NCBI GenBank assembly: GCA_017960985.1
Contig: JAGCYD010000063.1
Location: forward strand, 1-64,000
Reading direction: 5' to 3'
DNA: 64,000 nt
Origin: Bacteroidaceae bacterium
Lineage (GTDB): Bacteria; Bacteroidota; Bacteroidia; Bacteroidales; Bacteroidaceae
A model generated the notes under the pieces. It was not told the origin of the DNA. It searched no databases and saw nothing but the letters and a program-made list of their open reading frames with translations. The position numbers and the translations under genes are program-made. Of the stretch, positions 7,500 to 16,343 are shown in pieces; the stretch's first letter is position 1; each line of letters starts with the position of its first letter.

Positions 7500-9014
7500 T
7501 TAAGCCTTAAATGTTGGTAATGTTATCGTAAATGTCGTTCCTTGTCCGATTTCGCTTTCCGCCTTGATGGTTCCCTTATGCAGACGGACAATATTCTTCA
7601 CATAAGCCAGTCCCAGTCCGAATCCCTTCACATTATGCTGGTTTCCTGTATGTACACGATAGAACTTCTCAAAGATGCGCTTCAAGTCCTCCTTCCTGAT
7701 GCCGATGCCATTATCCTGCACGCTTAGGCAGTACTTCTTGTCTTGATTCCAACTACGAATAGTCAAGTTCAGGACTACATCCTCGCGCTTATACTTCACC
7801 GCATTGTCCAACAGAGTCGAAATCACATTGGTAAAGTGCATTTCGTCAAAGTAGATATTGGGATTCCCGGCTTCCAGCTGCGCCTCTATCTGTCCACCCA
7901 TCCGCTCCACTTTCAGGGCAAACGATGTTCCAATCACATTCTCCACCAGTTCATCCGCATTCAGTTCAACGGGCTTCAGGGCAATGTTATCGTGGTCATA
8001 CAGCGACATCTGCAAAACCTTCTCCACCTGATAGCGTAAGCGTTTCGTTTCCGTATCAATGACCTTTCCCAGATTCTGATACATTGCCTCGCTTTTCTTT
8101 ACACTATCGTCGGCAATCATCTCTGCCGCCAACGAAAGACTGGCAATCGGAGTCTTGAACTCGTGGGTCATATTGTTCACAAAGTCGTTCTTCATCTCGT
8201 TTATCTTGCGCTGACGAACGAAAAGATATATGGTGAACATAAAGGTTACGAACAAGATGAGCGTAAATATCATGGCGGGCATCATCAGTCTTGCCACACC
8301 GAACACATACTTATTACGCCCTGGGAAATGCACCCTTACCACACCCATCTTACTGGCTGGGTCGTTGCGAAATAGTGTCTGGGTGTAACTATACTCCTCT
8401 CCCTTCTTGTCGTAGTCGGAGCATCTATACACTTCTCTGCCGTCGCTGGTCGATATCGTGAAATGGAAAGGCAGTGTCACACCATTCTGTTCCAGCGCCA
8501 TACGCAGGCAGGCATCAAGGAACTTGGTATTGATTCGCTCCTCAAATGAGCTCTCGCCTGCATTATAGAGAATGGAATAGATAACCTCGTCAAGAATACC
8601 CTTTTGATATAAATAGGCATTTCTCACGGCCATCTGGAACTGCTGATTGGAAACCACGAATGAGGTGCGCTGATTCATGCCAAGCGACAGACGAGGCCGC
8701 ATCTGAATAGTATCGAAGCGCTGTACACCCATCAATGTAGGATTTCCCAATACCGTAGATGAATGGGGCGAATGCTTTTCGTCCACCTGAGTCAAATCCT
8801 CCACATAGTTCGATACGACACCCTCCAGATAATTAAAGGTCTCGTTGCGTTCCAAATCATGAGAGGCTTGGTCAAGGCTACGCTTCACACTCTCATCGAA
8901 TTGCTCTTTGCGCATCTTCACCATCATCTTCGTGTATTGGCTTTGCAAAAGCAACAGCACCACGAAGCTGACTCCGATGGCAATACAAATCGTCCACAAT
9001 ACCGAGCGTTTCAT
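7500..9014 (-). CDS. rprX: Sensor histidine kinase, RprX-like
   Basis: 504 aa from the ATG at 9014 (MKRSVLWTICIAIGVSFVVL), which is also the first transmembrane helix. A sensor region of ~220 residues outside the cytoplasmic membrane follows, then a second helix (LMMPAMIFTLILFVTFMF). The kinase core has the H-box NNMTHEFKTPIASLS, the N-box LLDNAVKYK, DNGIGI and GLGLAYVK. An ATG 51 bp further upstream is rejected because the promoter lies between. Upstream partner of the adjacent response regulator. The -7 box is only 4 nt from the ATG, so the mRNA may be leaderless. Confidence 0.92.
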   Translation of the reverse strand: MKRSVLWTICIAIGVSFVVLLLLQSQYTKMMVKMRKEQFDESVKRSLDQASHDLERNETFNYLEGVVSNYVEDLTQVDEKHSPHSSTVLGNPTLMGVQRFDTIQMRPRLSLGMNQRTSFVVSNQQFQMAVRNAYLYQKGILDEVIYSILYNAGESSFEERINTKFLDACLRMALEQNGVTLPFHFTISTSDGREVYRCSDYDKKGEEYSYTQTLFRNDPASKMGVVRVHFPGRNKYVFGVARLMMPAMIFTLILFVTFMFTIYLFVRQRKINEMKNDFVNNMTHEFKTPIASLSLAAEMIADDSVKKSEAMYQNLGKVIDTETKRLRYQVEKVLQMSLYDHDNIALKPVELNADELVENVIGTSFALKVERMGGQIEAQLEAGNPNIYFDEMHFTNVISTLLDNAVKYKREDVVLNLTIRSWNQDKKYCLSVQDNGIGIRKEDLKRIFEKFYRVHTGNQHNVKGFGLGLAYVKNIVRLHKGTIKAESEIGQGTTFTITLPTFKA

Positions 9015-9018
9015 ACCA

Positions 9019-9048
9019 CAAAGATACCTCGAATCGTTAAAATACAAA
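9019..9048 (-). promoter_or_regulatory. Histidine kinase promoter, 4 nt before the start codon
   Basis: Minus strand TTTG, 18 bp, TATCTTTG, then TGGT and the ATG. Confidence 0.6.
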
Positions 9049-9126
9049 AAAGAAGAGCGCCACAAGCACCCTTCTTTTTAACAAGATTAACAATTTTATT
9101 TTGTGTTTGTACAAAATTATACAATA

Positions 9127-11280
9127 CTACTCGTCGCCTTCTTCCTCGTGTTCCTTCACAAGTTTCTGCTGAACATCGGCTGGAACAAGTTCGTAACTTG
9201 CGAAACTCATGATGAAGCTGGCACGACCACCCGTCAGGCTACTCAGTGCCGTACTATACGAACTCATTTCCTTCAACGGGGCACGAGCCGTCAGTTTCTC
9301 ATAGCCCGACTCACTTGTCATACCCATAATCATGGCGCGGCGTCCCTGCAAGTCGCTCATTACATCACCCAATTTGTCACTTGGCACAAACACCTCGACA
9401 TCGTAGATGGGTTCGAGCAACTTCGGTCCTGCCTCGCGGAAAGCCTGGGCAAAAGCCTGACGACCAGCAAGCATAAACGAAAGTTCATTGCTATCTACGG
9501 GGTGCATCTTACCGTCATAGACGATGACGCGCACATCGCGGGCATAGCAACCCGTCAGAGGACCTTGTTCCATACGCTGCATGACACCCTTCAGGATGGC
9601 AGGCATGAAACGGGCATCGATAGCGCCACCCACAACGGAGTTCACAAATACCAGTTTGCCGCCCCATTCCAAATCAACGACTTCCTCGCCTTTCACATTC
9701 ATGCGATACTCCTGACCGCCGAAACGATATACATCGGGAGCAGGCATACCCTCATAGTAAGGCTCAACAATCAGATGCACCTCGCCGAACTGACCTGCAC
9801 CACCCGACTGCTTTTTGTGGCGATAGTCGGCACGGGCAGCCTTCGTGATAGTCTCACGATAAGGCACCTTAGGCTCGTCGAACACAATCTGTATCTTTTC
9901 GTTGTTCTCCATGCGCCACTTCAAAGTACGCAGGTGGAACTCACCCTGACCATGTACCAGAATCTGCTTCAGTTCCTTGCTCTGCTCAATCTGCCATGTT
10001 GGGTCTTCCTCGCGCATACGCTGCAGGGCATTCATCATCTTCTCGGTATCTGCTTCGTTCACAGCACGGATAGCACGCGAATACTTTGCGTTAGGATATT
10101 TAATGAAGTCGAAGCGGTTTTCGGCGTTCTTATCATTCAGGGTATTGCCCGTCTTCACATCCTTCAGTTTCACGGTACAACCAATATCGCCAGCCACCAG
10201 TTCTTCCACCTTGATGCGGTTTGCACCTGCACAGCAGAACAACTGGGCGATACGCTCCTTGCTTCCGCGGTCAGCATTGGTATAGTCCTCACCCTCATGA
10301 ACCTTTCCGCTCATCACCTTGAAGTACTGCACCTCACCGATATGCGGTTCTACCGAAGTCTTGAAGAAGAACAGACTGGTTGGAGCATTGGGGTCGGGGG
10401 CAACCACAGCACCACGGGTATTGTGTACATCGGGCATTTCGTCCACGAAGGGCACGACATTACCCAAAAACTCCATCAGACGGCGGACGCCCATATCCTT
10501 TCCTGCACATACGCAGAATACAGGGAACATACCGCGCATGGCCAAGCCCTTGCGGATACCTTCGCGCATTTCGTCCTCGGTCAGCGTCTCACTCTCGAAG
10601 AACTTCTCCATCAAGGCCTCGTCGTTCTCGGCAGCAGCCTCAACCAAAGCCTTGTGCATCTCCGTGGCCTTCTCCATTTGGTCGGCAGGGATTTCCTCGA
10701 TAGTCGGTGCTCCGCCTTCGGGACCCCACGAATATTTCTTCATTAGGAGGACATCGATGAGCGAATTGAAGTTAGGTCCTGTCTGCAGGGGATACTGCAC
10801 GGGCACTACCTTCGAGCCGTAGATGTCTGTCAATTGTTCCAAAATCTGGTCATAGTCACAATTCTCATCGTCCAGTTGGTTTACAAGGAAGATGACGGGC
10901 TTTCCCAGTTTTTCGGTATAACGGAAGTGGTTCTGTGTACCTACTTCCACACCATTTGCGCCCTTGAGCAGAAGGATTGCCGTATCGGTAACATTCAGGG
11001 CCGTAATAGCAGCACCAGCGAAGTCATCACTACCCGGGCAGTCGATGATGTTCAGTTTCTTGCCGTTCCATTCTACATGGAATACCGTACTGAATACGCT
11101 ATAGCCATACTCCTGTTCTACTGGGAAATAGTCGCTCACCGTATTCTTTTGTGTAATACGCCCTCTGCGCTTGATTATGCCTGCTTCGTAAAGCAGGCTT
11201 TCCGTAAGGGTTGTCTTTCCGGCACCGTCATTGCCAAGCAAGGCAATGTTCTTAATCTCATGGGTCTGATAAACTTTCAT
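9127..11280 (-). CDS. EF-G paralogue (EF-G2 type) with altered GTPase motifs
   Basis: 717 aa, with the full EF-G domain order. The P-loop GNDGAGKTT is at residues 16-24 and the G4-like NQLD at 134-137. Two GTPase signatures differ from canonical EF-G. Switch II reads DCPGSDDF (80-87) instead of DTPGHVDF, so the hydrolysis-promoting His is Ser84. Switch I reads EQEYGYSV instead of EQERGITI. Bacteroides has an EF-G paralogue, EF-G2, reported to support translation without GTP hydrolysis and to matter in starvation and gut colonisation; this protein fits that class. The alternative is a tetracycline-protection-like factor, less likely given the G-domain changes. Located next to efp; the start MKVYQTHEIKNIALLGNDG matches the family. 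Confidence 0.85.
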   Translation of the reverse strand: MKVYQTHEIKNIALLGNDGAGKTTLTESLLYEAGIIKRRGRITQKNTVSDYFPVEQEYGYSVFSTVFHVEWNGKKLNIIDCPGSDDFAGAAITALNVTDTAILLLKGANGVEVGTQNHFRYTEKLGKPVIFLVNQLDDENCDYDQILEQLTDIYGSKVVPVQYPLQTGPNFNSLIDVLLMKKYSWGPEGGAPTIEEIPADQMEKATEMHKALVEAAAENDEALMEKFFESETLTEDEMREGIRKGLAMRGMFPVFCVCAGKDMGVRRLMEFLGNVVPFVDEMPDVHNTRGAVVAPDPNAPTSLFFFKTSVEPHIGEVQYFKVMSGKVHEGEDYTNADRGSKERIAQLFCCAGANRIKVEELVAGDIGCTVKLKDVKTGNTLNDKNAENRFDFIKYPNAKYSRAIRAVNEADTEKMMNALQRMREEDPTWQIEQSKELKQILVHGQGEFHLRTLKWRMENNEKIQIVFDEPKVPYRETITKAARADYRHKKQSGGAGQFGEVHLIVEPYYEGMPAPDVYRFGGQEYRMNVKGEEVVDLEWGGKLVFVNSVVGGAIDARFMPAILKGVMQRMEQGPLTGCYARDVRVIVYDGKMHPVDSNELSFMLAGRQAFAQAFREAGPKLLEPIYDVEVFVPSDKLGDVMSDLQGRRAMIMGMTSESGYEKLTARAPLKEMSSYSTALSSLTGGRASFIMSFASYELVPADVQQKLVKEHEEEGDE

Positions 11281-11454
11281 AGTATTAGTTTTTAGATTTA
11301 GGTTTACATATTTTTAGCCCGATAAACGGGCTTTCGGTCTGCAATTTAGCGAAAACCTATGATACAGCCAAATCTTTCCCTTCTTTTTTAAGATAGATTC
11401 GCACTACTGCCCCTTTTGCGTTATATATTTTATGGTACGCGCATACGCGCGAAA
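11281..11454. other. Non-coding gap between the EF-G paralogue and EF-P
   Basis: Holds a small stem (AGCCCG / CGGGCT near 11317-11332) within the likely EF-G2 leader, and an alternating purine-pyrimidine tract TACGCGCATACGCGCG at 11436-11451. No clear TAnnTTTG box for EF-G2 was found; CTAAATTGC near 11350 on the minus strand is a weak candidate. Confidence 0.4.
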
Positions 11455-11498
11455 AATTGGAAGCCTCCGCAACCTGACGATTGCGGAGGCTTCCAATT
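11455..11498. terminator. Strong bidirectional terminator after efp
   Basis: Perfect 18-bp arms (AATTGGAAGCCTCCGCAA and complement) with an 8-nt loop, followed on the minus strand by a T-run. Confidence 0.88.
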
Positions 11499-11519
11499 TA
11501 TATAGGGTATGCTTTCTGC

Positions 11520-12086
11520 TTATGCCTTTACACGGCCGAGGTAAGAACCATCGCGGGTATCAACCTCCACCGTCTCACCTTCATTGATGAACAGAGGCAC
11601 GCGAATCTCTGCGCCAGTCTCCACCTTTGCAGGCTTCAGGGTATTTGTAGCGGTATCACCCTTCAAGCCAGGCTCTGTCCAAGTCACCTGAAGATGAACC
11701 TTTGCAGGAAGTTCTGCGTAGAGAACAGTTTCGGTGCTGGCATCAGCCACAACCTCCACATTCTGACCCTCCTTCATGAACTTCACACCCGTAATCTGAT
11801 CCTCGGGAATGTTAATCTGCTCGAAAGTCTCGTTGTTCATGAAGATGAAATCATCACCTTCCTTATAAAGATACTGATAGGGACGACGCTCTACGCGTAC
11901 ATCTTCCAATTTCTCACCGATATTAAAACGACGCTCAAGCACATTACCGCTGACTACATCCTTCAGCGTCACATTCATAATCGTGTTACCCTTTCCTGGC
12001 TTGCGGTGCAGGAAGTCGATACAGAAATACAACTTGCCATCCATACGGATGCAGGTGCCTTTCTTGATGTCTTGTGAATTAATCAT
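11520..12086 (-). CDS. efp: Translation elongation factor P
   Basis: 188 aa, with the three beta-barrel domains of EF-P. It rescues ribosomes stalled at polyproline. The tip loop reads HRKPGKGNT, with the Lys between PG and G that is modified in many bacteria; no modification enzyme is in the window. C-terminal GAEIRVPLFINEGETVEVDT and GSYLGRVKA match the EF-P signature. Own promoter upstream, strong terminator downstream, and neighbour of an EF-G paralogue and rpmH. Confidence 0.97.
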   Translation of the reverse strand: MINSQDIKKGTCIRMDGKLYFCIDFLHRKPGKGNTIMNVTLKDVVSGNVLERRFNIGEKLEDVRVERRPYQYLYKEGDDFIFMNNETFEQINIPEDQITGVKFMKEGQNVEVVADASTETVLYAELPAKVHLQVTWTEPGLKGDTATNTLKPAKVETGAEIRVPLFINEGETVEVDTRDGSYLGRVKA

Positions 12087-12127
12087 AAGATTTCTTTATC
12101 TATTAAATTATTACTGATTTGCGGGTG

Positions 12128-12175
12128 CAAATTTAGTAAAAAACTTGCACATATCAAAAAAAGTCCTTAATTTTG
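12128..12175. promoter_or_regulatory. Overlapping divergent promoters of efp and rpmH
   Basis: Minus strand (efp): TTTG at 12155-12158, 19 bp, TAAATTTG at 12128-12135. Plus strand (rpmH): TTGC at 12145-12148, 19 bp, TAATTTTG at 12168-12175. The two promoters share about 30 bp, so polymerase can probably occupy only one at a time. Confidence 0.7.
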
Positions 12176-12206
12176 CAGGCCGAAAACAATAAAAAGACTC
12201 AAAGAT

Positions 12207-12362
12207 ATGAAAAGAACATTCCAACCCCACAACCGCAGACGGAACAACAAACATGGTTTCCGCCAGAGAATGGCTACCGCCAACGGTCGCCGAGTATTGG
12301 CTGCTCGCCGCGCCAAGGGTCGCAAGAAGTTGACCGTTGCTGACGAGCGTCACGGCAAGTAA
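12207..12362 (+). CDS. rpmH: 50S ribosomal protein bL34
   Basis: 51 aa, [18 protein letters not shown] then [19 protein letters not shown], the invariant L34 core. The C-terminal [12 protein letters not shown] is slightly longer than the ~46-residue classical form. Divergent from efp, with a TAnnTTTG box 31 nt upstream. Confidence 0.98.
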   Translation: MKRTFQPHNRRRNNKHGFRQRMATANGRRVLAARRAKGRKKLTVADERHGK

Positions 12363-12513
12363 TTCCTGCGGGTTCCCATTTGGTGGACTAAGGGCTTAAA
12401 GATTAGGGTGCGTCAATATTTGGCGCACCTTTCTTTTTGCATCTTTTTCTGCATCCCCTTTATTTATTCAGCAATAATTCGTAATTTTACAGCGTCAATA
12501 TATTCCGATAGTC

Positions 12514-13134
12514 ATGAGCCTGAAGGAAAAACTGCTAAGCCCCATCATCTGGGTCAATCTCCTGCTGATGCTACTTGTCATGATAGCATTGTGCATCGGT
12601 GTGTGGATATGGTTAGGGAATTACACGCACCACGGTGAAGAAATTGAGGTTCCCAATGTCGAGGGCAAACTGCTCGGTGATGTGGAATATACACTGGAGA
12701 TGCTCGACCTGCAACCCATCGTGGTGGATTCCACTTACAATCGTTCGATGCCCTCAGGTGCTATCATGACCCAACTTCCCAAGGCTGGCAGCAAGGTAAA
12801 GTCTGGCCGTGAGATCTATCTGACCATCAATTCCCACCAGTCGCCCACCATTTCCCTGCCCGACATTGCCGACAATTGTTCGTTACGCGAGGCACAGGAC
12901 CGTTTGCGACAGTTGGGTTTCCGTCTCGGCCCTATCGAGGAGGTCGATGGCGATAAGGACTGGGTCTATGGCGTGAAGTGTATGGGGCGTACGGTTATGG
13001 CTGGCGAGCGCGTGCCAGCAGATGCAGCCATTACCCTACTCGTGGGCGGCAACCAAGATGAATCTGACCCCGATGAATTAGGCGAAGGCGAGGAAAACAG
13101 CAATAGTCAAACCGACATCTTCGACTATGACTAA
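12514..13134 (+). CDS. Membrane-anchored PASTA-domain protein
   Basis: 206 aa. One transmembrane helix (VNLLLMLLVMIALCIGVWIW) near the N-terminus, then two PASTA-like repeats outside the cytoplasm (EVPNVEGKLLGDVEYTLEML and SLPDIADNCSLREAQDRLRQ), then an acidic tail. In Gram-positives PASTA domains sit on Ser/Thr kinases or penicillin-binding proteins and bind cell-wall fragments; here there is no catalytic domain. It overlaps rluD by 8 bp and leads a chain including ddl, consistent with a cell-envelope role, but that is inference. Confidence 0.85.
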   Translation: MSLKEKLLSPIIWVNLLLMLLVMIALCIGVWIWLGNYTHHGEEIEVPNVEGKLLGDVEYTLEMLDLQPIVVDSTYNRSMPSGAIMTQLPKAGSKVKSGREIYLTINSHQSPTISLPDIADNCSLREAQDRLRQLGFRLGPIEEVDGDKDWVYGVKCMGRTVMAGERVPADAAITLLVGGNQDESDPDELGEGEENSNSQTDIFDYD

Positions 13135-14221
13135 AGCCCCTCTCAATCCCCCCATAAAGGAGAAAACTGAAACTTTTGAGGACGAATTGCTCTTCGAAGA
13201 TGAATCTCTCCCCCTCACGGAAGAGCTGGAGGAAACTTTATTTGAACACCGCCGCGTAGAGGCCGACAAAGGACAGAGCCCGATGCGTGTCGATAAGTTC
13301 CTCATGGACCACCTAGGCGACACCAGTCGCAACCGCATACAAAAAGCCGCCGATGCAGGCTTCATACAGGTCAACGGAAAGCCCGTCAAAAGCAATTACA
13401 AGGTAAAGGCGGGCGACATCGTCACTTTGATGCTCGACCGCCCTAAGCGCGAATGGGAGATTATTCCCGAAGACATACCACTCGATGTAGTTTACGAAGA
13501 CGAAGACCTGCTGGTAGTGAACAAACCCGCAGGGTTGGTCGTACACCCAGGTTGCGGCAACTTCAGTGGCACATTGGTCAATGCCCTGGCTTGGCATCTG
13601 AAAGACGACCCACGCTTCGACCCTAACGATCCTACCGTCGGTCTTGTCCATCGCATCGACAAGGACACCTCAGGACTGCTTGTCATCGCCAAGACCCCCG
13701 AAGCGAAGACCGACCTTTGCAACCAGTTCTTCGTACACTCCACCCGTCGGCTCTACAATGCCCTCGTGTGGGGACCTTTTGCCGAGGACAAAGGCACCAT
13801 TCGCGGCAATATTGGCCGCAACCCGAAAGACCGTTTGCAAATGGCCATCCTGCCCGACGACAATCCTACGGGCAAACCTGCCGTCACACACTATCGCGTC
13901 CTGGAACGCCTCGGACATGTCACCCTTGTCGAGTGTCGGCTGGAAACAGGCCGCACGCACCAAATTCGCGTGCACATGAAAAGCATCGGGCATCCACTGT
14001 TCAACGATGAGCGCTATGGCGGTCAGGAAATCCTGCGCGGCGAGCGAACCGCCTCGTATCGCGCCTTCATCCGCAACTGCTTCGAACTTTGTCCGCGTCA
14101 GGTGTTGCATGCCCGCACCCTTGGCTTCCGTCATCCTCGCATGCGCAAGGATATGGACTTTACAAGCGAATTACCACAAGACATAACTCAATTATTAGAT
14201 AAATGGAGAAGAAAACAATAG
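13127..14221 (+). CDS. rluD: RluD-family 23S rRNA pseudouridine synthase
   Basis: 364 aa. S4 RNA-binding domain from about residue 49 (MRVDKFLMDHLG, FIQVNGKPVKSNYKVKAGD), then the catalytic domain with GLVHRIDKDTSGLLVIAKT, whose Asp after Arg-Ile is the nucleophile, and LETGRTHQIRVH. Likely makes the helix-69 pseudouridines of 23S rRNA. The first ~48 residues are an acidic extension; its first codons (APLNPPIKE) come from a degenerate copy of the GC-rich element seen in mnmA. It overlaps the PASTA gene upstream (8 bp) and ddl downstream (19 bp). Confidence 0.93.
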   Translation: MTKAPLNPPIKEKTETFEDELLFEDESLPLTEELEETLFEHRRVEADKGQSPMRVDKFLMDHLGDTSRNRIQKAADAGFIQVNGKPVKSNYKVKAGDIVTLMLDRPKREWEIIPEDIPLDVVYEDEDLLVVNKPAGLVVHPGCGNFSGTLVNALAWHLKDDPRFDPNDPTVGLVHRIDKDTSGLLVIAKTPEAKTDLCNQFFVHSTRRLYNALVWGPFAEDKGTIRGNIGRNPKDRLQMAILPDDNPTGKPAVTHYRVLERLGHVTLVECRLETGRTHQIRVHMKSIGHPLFNDERYGGQEILRGERTASYRAFIRNCFELCPRQVLHARTLGFRHPRMRKDMDFTSELPQDITQLLDKWRRKQ

Positions 14222-15195
14222 CCATCGTCTGCGGTGGCGACTCGGCAGAGCACGATGTCAGCATGAGAAGTGCAGAGGGCATCGAGTCGTTCCTCGACAA
14301 GGAGCGATACAATGTATATAAGGTGGAGATTCACGCCCACAAATGGGAGGCAATACTACCTGAAGGCACAAGGAGCACGGTGGATAAGAACGATTTCTCG
14401 TTCATGGTTAGTGGAAAGAGCATCCGCCCCGACTATGCCTATATCACCATACACGGAGCACCAGGCGAGAACGGCGTGCTACAAGGCTATTTCGACCTTA
14501 TCGGTATGCCCTACTCCACCTGCAATGTACTCGTGGAGGCAATGACCTACGACAAGTTTGTGCTGAACAACTACATGCGCGGATTAGGTGTGAGTGTGGC
14601 AGACAGCCTAACGGTAAAAATCGGACACGACAAGGAGGTGACGGACGAGGACATCATCTCGCGCATCGGACTGCCTTGCTTCGTGAAGCCCGCACGCGGT
14701 GGCAGTTCGTTCGGCACCACAAAGGTGAAGACGGCAGAAGAATTGCGACCCGCCATCGAAATTGCCCTGAAAGAAGGCGAGGATGTAATGGTGGAGGCTT
14801 TCATGCAGGGTACGGAAATCACCTGTGGGTGCTACAAGACACGCACGAAGAGCACGGTGTTCCCCATCACCGAGGTGGTCAGCCAGAACGAGTTCTTCGA
14901 CTACGACGCGAAGTACAACGGACAGGTTAGCGAAATCACGCCTGCCCGCATCTCGGCAGAACTGACGGAGCGTGTGCAGAAGCTGACCTCGATGATTTAC
15001 GACATCCTCGGCTGTCACGGCATCATCCGTATCGACTACATCATCACGGAGGGAGATAAAATAAATCTGCTCGAAATCAATACAACACCAGGCATGACGG
15101 CCACGAGTTTCATCCCCCAACAGGTGCGTGCCGCTGGGCTCGACATCAAGGATGTACTGACAGAAATCATCGAAGATAATATTGGATTCTCCTAA
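14203..15195 (+). CDS. ddl: D-alanine--D-alanine ligase
   Basis: 330 aa ATP-grasp enzyme making D-Ala-D-Ala for peptidoglycan. Signatures: CGGDSAEHDVSM at the N-terminus, HGAPGENGVLQGYF, VKPARGGSSFGTTKV and LLEINTTPGMT near the C-terminus. Cytoplasmic. It overlaps rluD by 19 bp and is 11 bp before the acyltransferase gene, so all are likely one transcript. Confidence 0.97.
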   Translation: MEKKTIAIVCGGDSAEHDVSMRSAEGIESFLDKERYNVYKVEIHAHKWEAILPEGTRSTVDKNDFSFMVSGKSIRPDYAYITIHGAPGENGVLQGYFDLIGMPYSTCNVLVEAMTYDKFVLNNYMRGLGVSVADSLTVKIGHDKEVTDEDIISRIGLPCFVKPARGGSSFGTTKVKTAEELRPAIEIALKEGEDVMVEAFMQGTEITCGCYKTRTKSTVFPITEVVSQNEFFDYDAKYNGQVSEITPARISAELTERVQKLTSMIYDILGCHGIIRIDYIITEGDKINLLEINTTPGMTATSFIPQQVRAAGLDIKDVLTEIIEDNIGFS

Positions 15196-15206
15196 TCCCT
15201 AATCCT

Positions 15207-16343
15207 ATGAATAACGAGTTCGATTCCATTCGCCCCTTTAACGACGACGAGGTAAGGCCTGCGATAGAAAGCCTACTCCACGACAGGCAGTTCTCGCACA
15301 TACTCAAGAGCATATTACCCATCCTGCCTCTGGGCATCAGTCGCGGCATGCTGAAATTGGCCACCGTGGGCATACATTCCACGCTGGGTTTCCAACTACG
15401 CTTCATGAAGCCTGTGGTGAACCACATCCTTCGGAACTGCTCTACGGAGCATTCCTTCCGACACAAGGGAATCGAACCAGGAAAGGAACGTTACACCTTC
15501 ATCTCGAACCATCGCGACATTGTGCTCGACTCGGCCATTCTGGATGTGATGCTTCACGACGCAGGCTTCCCCACGACATGCGAGATAGCCATCGGCGACA
15601 ACCTGCTTATCTATCCGTGGATTCGTACGCTCGTCCGACTGAACAAGGCTTTCATCGTGCGACGCAACATCTCGCGCCACGAACTCTACGAAAGCAGTAT
15701 GCTCATGAGTCGCTACATGCATCATGTCATCCAGGAGAAGCACGAGAACATCTGGATTGCACAACGTGAAGGACGAGCCAAGGACTCGAGCGACCAGACA
15801 CAAGTCTCGCTCCTGAAAATGCTGGCAATGGGAGGCGAAGTTAAGGAACTAAATATCGTCCCGCTCTCGATTAGCTACGAGTACGACCCCTGCGACTACC
15901 TGAAGGCGAAAGAGTTTCAGCAGAAACGCGACAATCCCGAGTACAAGAAGTCGAAACAGGACGACCTCACGAACATGAAGACAGGTATCCTGGGACAGAA
16001 AGGACACATCCACTACCAGACAGGTCGTCCCGTAAATGAATGGATAGACGAACTGGCCAACCTCGACAAGGCAGACTTCTTTACCGAACTGGCTCGCCGC
16101 ATCGACAACGAGATACACGCCAACTATCGTCTGTTCCCAGGCAACTATGTGGCAGCCGACCTGCTCTCGGGCACACCCACTCATGCCACACATTATACCC
16201 ACAAAGAGTTGCTTGCTTTCAAGGAATACATCAAGGGACGCATAGCCCTCATCGACCTGCCCAACAAGGACGAAGCCTTCCTGCGCGAACGCCTGCTCAC
16301 CATGTATGCTAATCCTGTCCTGAACCATGAACAAGCTATTTAG
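15207..16343 (+). CDS. Glycerophosphate acyltransferase-like protein (PlsC-related)
   Basis: 378 aa. The block FISNHRDIVLDSAILDV resembles motif I of glycerolipid acyltransferases, and FIVRRNISRHELYESS resembles the FxxR/motif II region. The spacing is H-x5-D rather than the canonical H-x4-D, as I count it, so it may belong to a Bacteroidetes-specific branch. WIAQREGRAKDSSDQTQ would be motif III (usually EG). Likely role in phospholipid or ornithine-lipid acylation at the inner membrane. Follows ddl by 11 bp and overlaps the next lipoprotein gene by 17 bp. Confidence 0.75.
   Translation: MNNEFDSIRPFNDDEVRPAIESLLHDRQFSHILKSILPILPLGISRGMLKLATVGIHSTLGFQLRFMKPVVNHILRNCSTEHSFRHKGIEPGKERYTFISNHRDIVLDSAILDVMLHDAGFPTTCEIAIGDNLLIYPWIRTLVRLNKAFIVRRNISRHELYESSMLMSRYMHHVIQEKHENIWIAQREGRAKDSSDQTQVSLLKMLAMGGEVKELNIVPLSISYEYDPCDYLKAKEFQQKRDNPEYKKSKQDDLTNMKTGILGQKGHIHYQTGRPVNEWIDELANLDKADFFTELARRIDNEIHANYRLFPGNYVAADLLSGTPTHATHYTHKELLAFKEYIKGRIALIDLPNKDEAFLRERLLTMYANPVLNHEQAI

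Noticed and set aside
9103..10746. 547-codon open frame antisense to the EF-G paralogue
   Set aside because: It mirrors the well-supported EF-G gene, has no family motif and no promoter; a by-product of codon bias.
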